Shown here: one piece after another, positions 63,449 through 64,000 of the stretch
Layout: each line of letters opens with the position of its first letter
Position numbering within the stretch: position 1 is the stretch's first letter
Source: Bifidobacterium sp. ESL0682
GTDB lineage: Bacteria; Actinomycetota; Actinomycetes; Actinomycetales; Bifidobacteriaceae
Assembly (NCBI RefSeq): GCF_029392815.1
Contig: NZ_CP113942.1
Coordinates: 434,001 to 498,000, forward strand
Direction: 5' to 3'
Length of the DNA stretch: 64,000 bases
Program-made: the position numbers and the translations under genes
Notes under the pieces: model-generated
Told to the model about the DNA's origin: nothing
Databases searched by the model: none
The model's input: the letters and a program-made list of their open reading frames with translations, nothing else

Positions 63449-64000
63449 ATGGCGGATCGCTTTCTGACAGAGTTGCGTGGATACAACAAGGAGCAGGTGG
63501 ACCAGAAGTTGGCCGAACTGCAGCAGACATTGGACGGTTTGCGCGCCCAGGTCGCTTCGAGTGATCAGACCATTCTCCAGTTGCGTGCGCAGCTTGCCGA
63601 AGAGAAGAACAAGGCTTCGAAGGCCTCGAAGGGCAATTCGTTCGCCTCGCTTGGCGCTAACGCCCAGCAGATGCTTGCCAGTGCCGAGCAGACCAGCACC
63701 GAGCTGGTCAACCGCGCCAAGCAGGACGCCTCAAGCACTCGCGCCGCTGCGGAACACCAGGCCGAGACGCTGGTCAACAATGCCAAGCTCGACGCGCAGC
63801 ATATCACCGATGAAGCTAATTCCAAGGCCGCCACGATTCTCGCCAAGGCACAGACCGAGTCCGAATCGATCACCACTTCCGCCAAGCAAGACGCTACCCG
63901 TCTGCGCGAGGAGACGGCCAAGAAGGTCACCGAGCAGCGCGACACCATCGAAATCGAGCTGACGAACACTCGCGAGGAACACAACAAGCGTATGGCCAGC
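63449..64000 (+). CDS. DivIVA-like coiled-coil protein, 3'-truncated by window edge
   Basis: 184 residues seen; no stop before the window ends. GGAGGG lies seven bases before ATG 63449. MADRFLTELRGYNKEQVDQKLAELQQTL resembles the DivIVA N terminus, where a short membrane-binding segment is followed by coiled coil. The rest is Ala/Lys/Gln/Glu-rich heptads with repeated units like AKQDASSTR and AKLDAQHIT, a long parallel coiled coil. In actinobacteria such proteins (DivIVA/Wag31, ATP synthase b-like) organise polar growth. Family membership is inferred from the first 40 residues and overall layout. Confidence 0.7.
   Translation, partial: MADRFLTELRGYNKEQVDQKLAELQQTLDGLRAQVASSDQTILQLRAQLAEEKNKASKASKGNSFASLGANAQQMLASAEQTSTELVNRAKQDASSTRAAAEHQAETLVNNAKLDAQHITDEANSKAATILAKAQTESESITTSAKQDATRLREETAKKVTEQRDTIEIELTNTREEHNKRMAS

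Overview
The window is chromosomal DNA from a high-G+C actinobacterium, almost certainly a Bifidobacterium. The best evidence is the seven-gene block at 44.9-59.6 kb (Ser/Thr kinase, giant fibronectin-III protein, MoxR AAA+ ATPase, DUF58 protein, transglutaminase-like protein, PP2C phosphatase, plus a nearby FHA gene). It matches the bifidobacterial PFNA cluster. An actinobacterial-type rpoBC pair and several genes with probable leaderless starts agree with this. I cannot name the species. No rRNA, tRNA, CRISPR array or insertion sequence was recognised.

Layout. 0-3.7 kb: end of rmlA, a membrane-anchored polysaccharide deacetylase and galE (nucleotide-sugar and envelope metabolism). 4-12.5 kb: cell-wall and housekeeping genes: a G5/transglycosylase protein, trxA, a DUF4916 NUDIX protein, an alpha/beta hydrolase, nudC, an L,D-transpeptidase, gcvH and an App1-type phosphatase. 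12.6-21.5 kb: an oligopeptidase B-like peptidase, leuB, a TM2 protein, a lipoate ligase, a Crp/Fnr regulator and a class A penicillin-binding protein. 21.7-25.3 kb: a galactose (Leloir) block of DeoR-type regulator, galT and galK. 25.5-32.9 kb: an MFS transporter, an ACT-domain protein with its UPF0210 partner, trmL, fucO under a Crp-like operator, mutY and a secreted protein. 33.3-35.8 kb: an LPXTG-type surface protein with an eight-base homopolymer at its N terminus. 36.1-43.9 kb: rpoB-rpoC. 44-59.6 kb: the FHA gene and the PFNA operon. 59.8-64 kb: a U32-family protein, pgeF, a Pcp-family protein and the start of a coiled-coil, DivIVA-like gene.

Functional links. galE, galT and galK complete Leloir galactose use; galE also supplies UDP-sugars for the envelope. 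The deacetylase, transglycosylase, L,D-transpeptidase and PBP remodel peptidoglycan. The PFNA operon reads as a membrane sensing module: a kinase with an extracellular domain, a 2022-residue surface protein, a MoxR/DUF58/transglutaminase-like assembly set, and a phosphatase to reverse the kinase. The FHA protein would be a natural phosphothreonine reader. gcvH and lplA occur without other glycine-cleavage genes nearby.

Two cautions. Eight genes (galE, nudC, the oligopeptidase, fucO, the 32-kb secreted protein, rpoC, tgm and moxR) are each broken by a small frameshift at or next to a homopolymer. Because rpoC is essential, most of these are probably uncorrected sequencing or assembly errors; I annotate the genes as whole. 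Separately, three proteins lack family-defining residues by clean substitution rather than frameshift: MutY (3 of 4 Fe-S cysteines), the transglutaminase-like protein (all three catalytic residues) and Pcp (catalytic His). These are among the most interesting observations, with the homopolymer tract in the surface-protein gene and the recurring leaderless start architecture.
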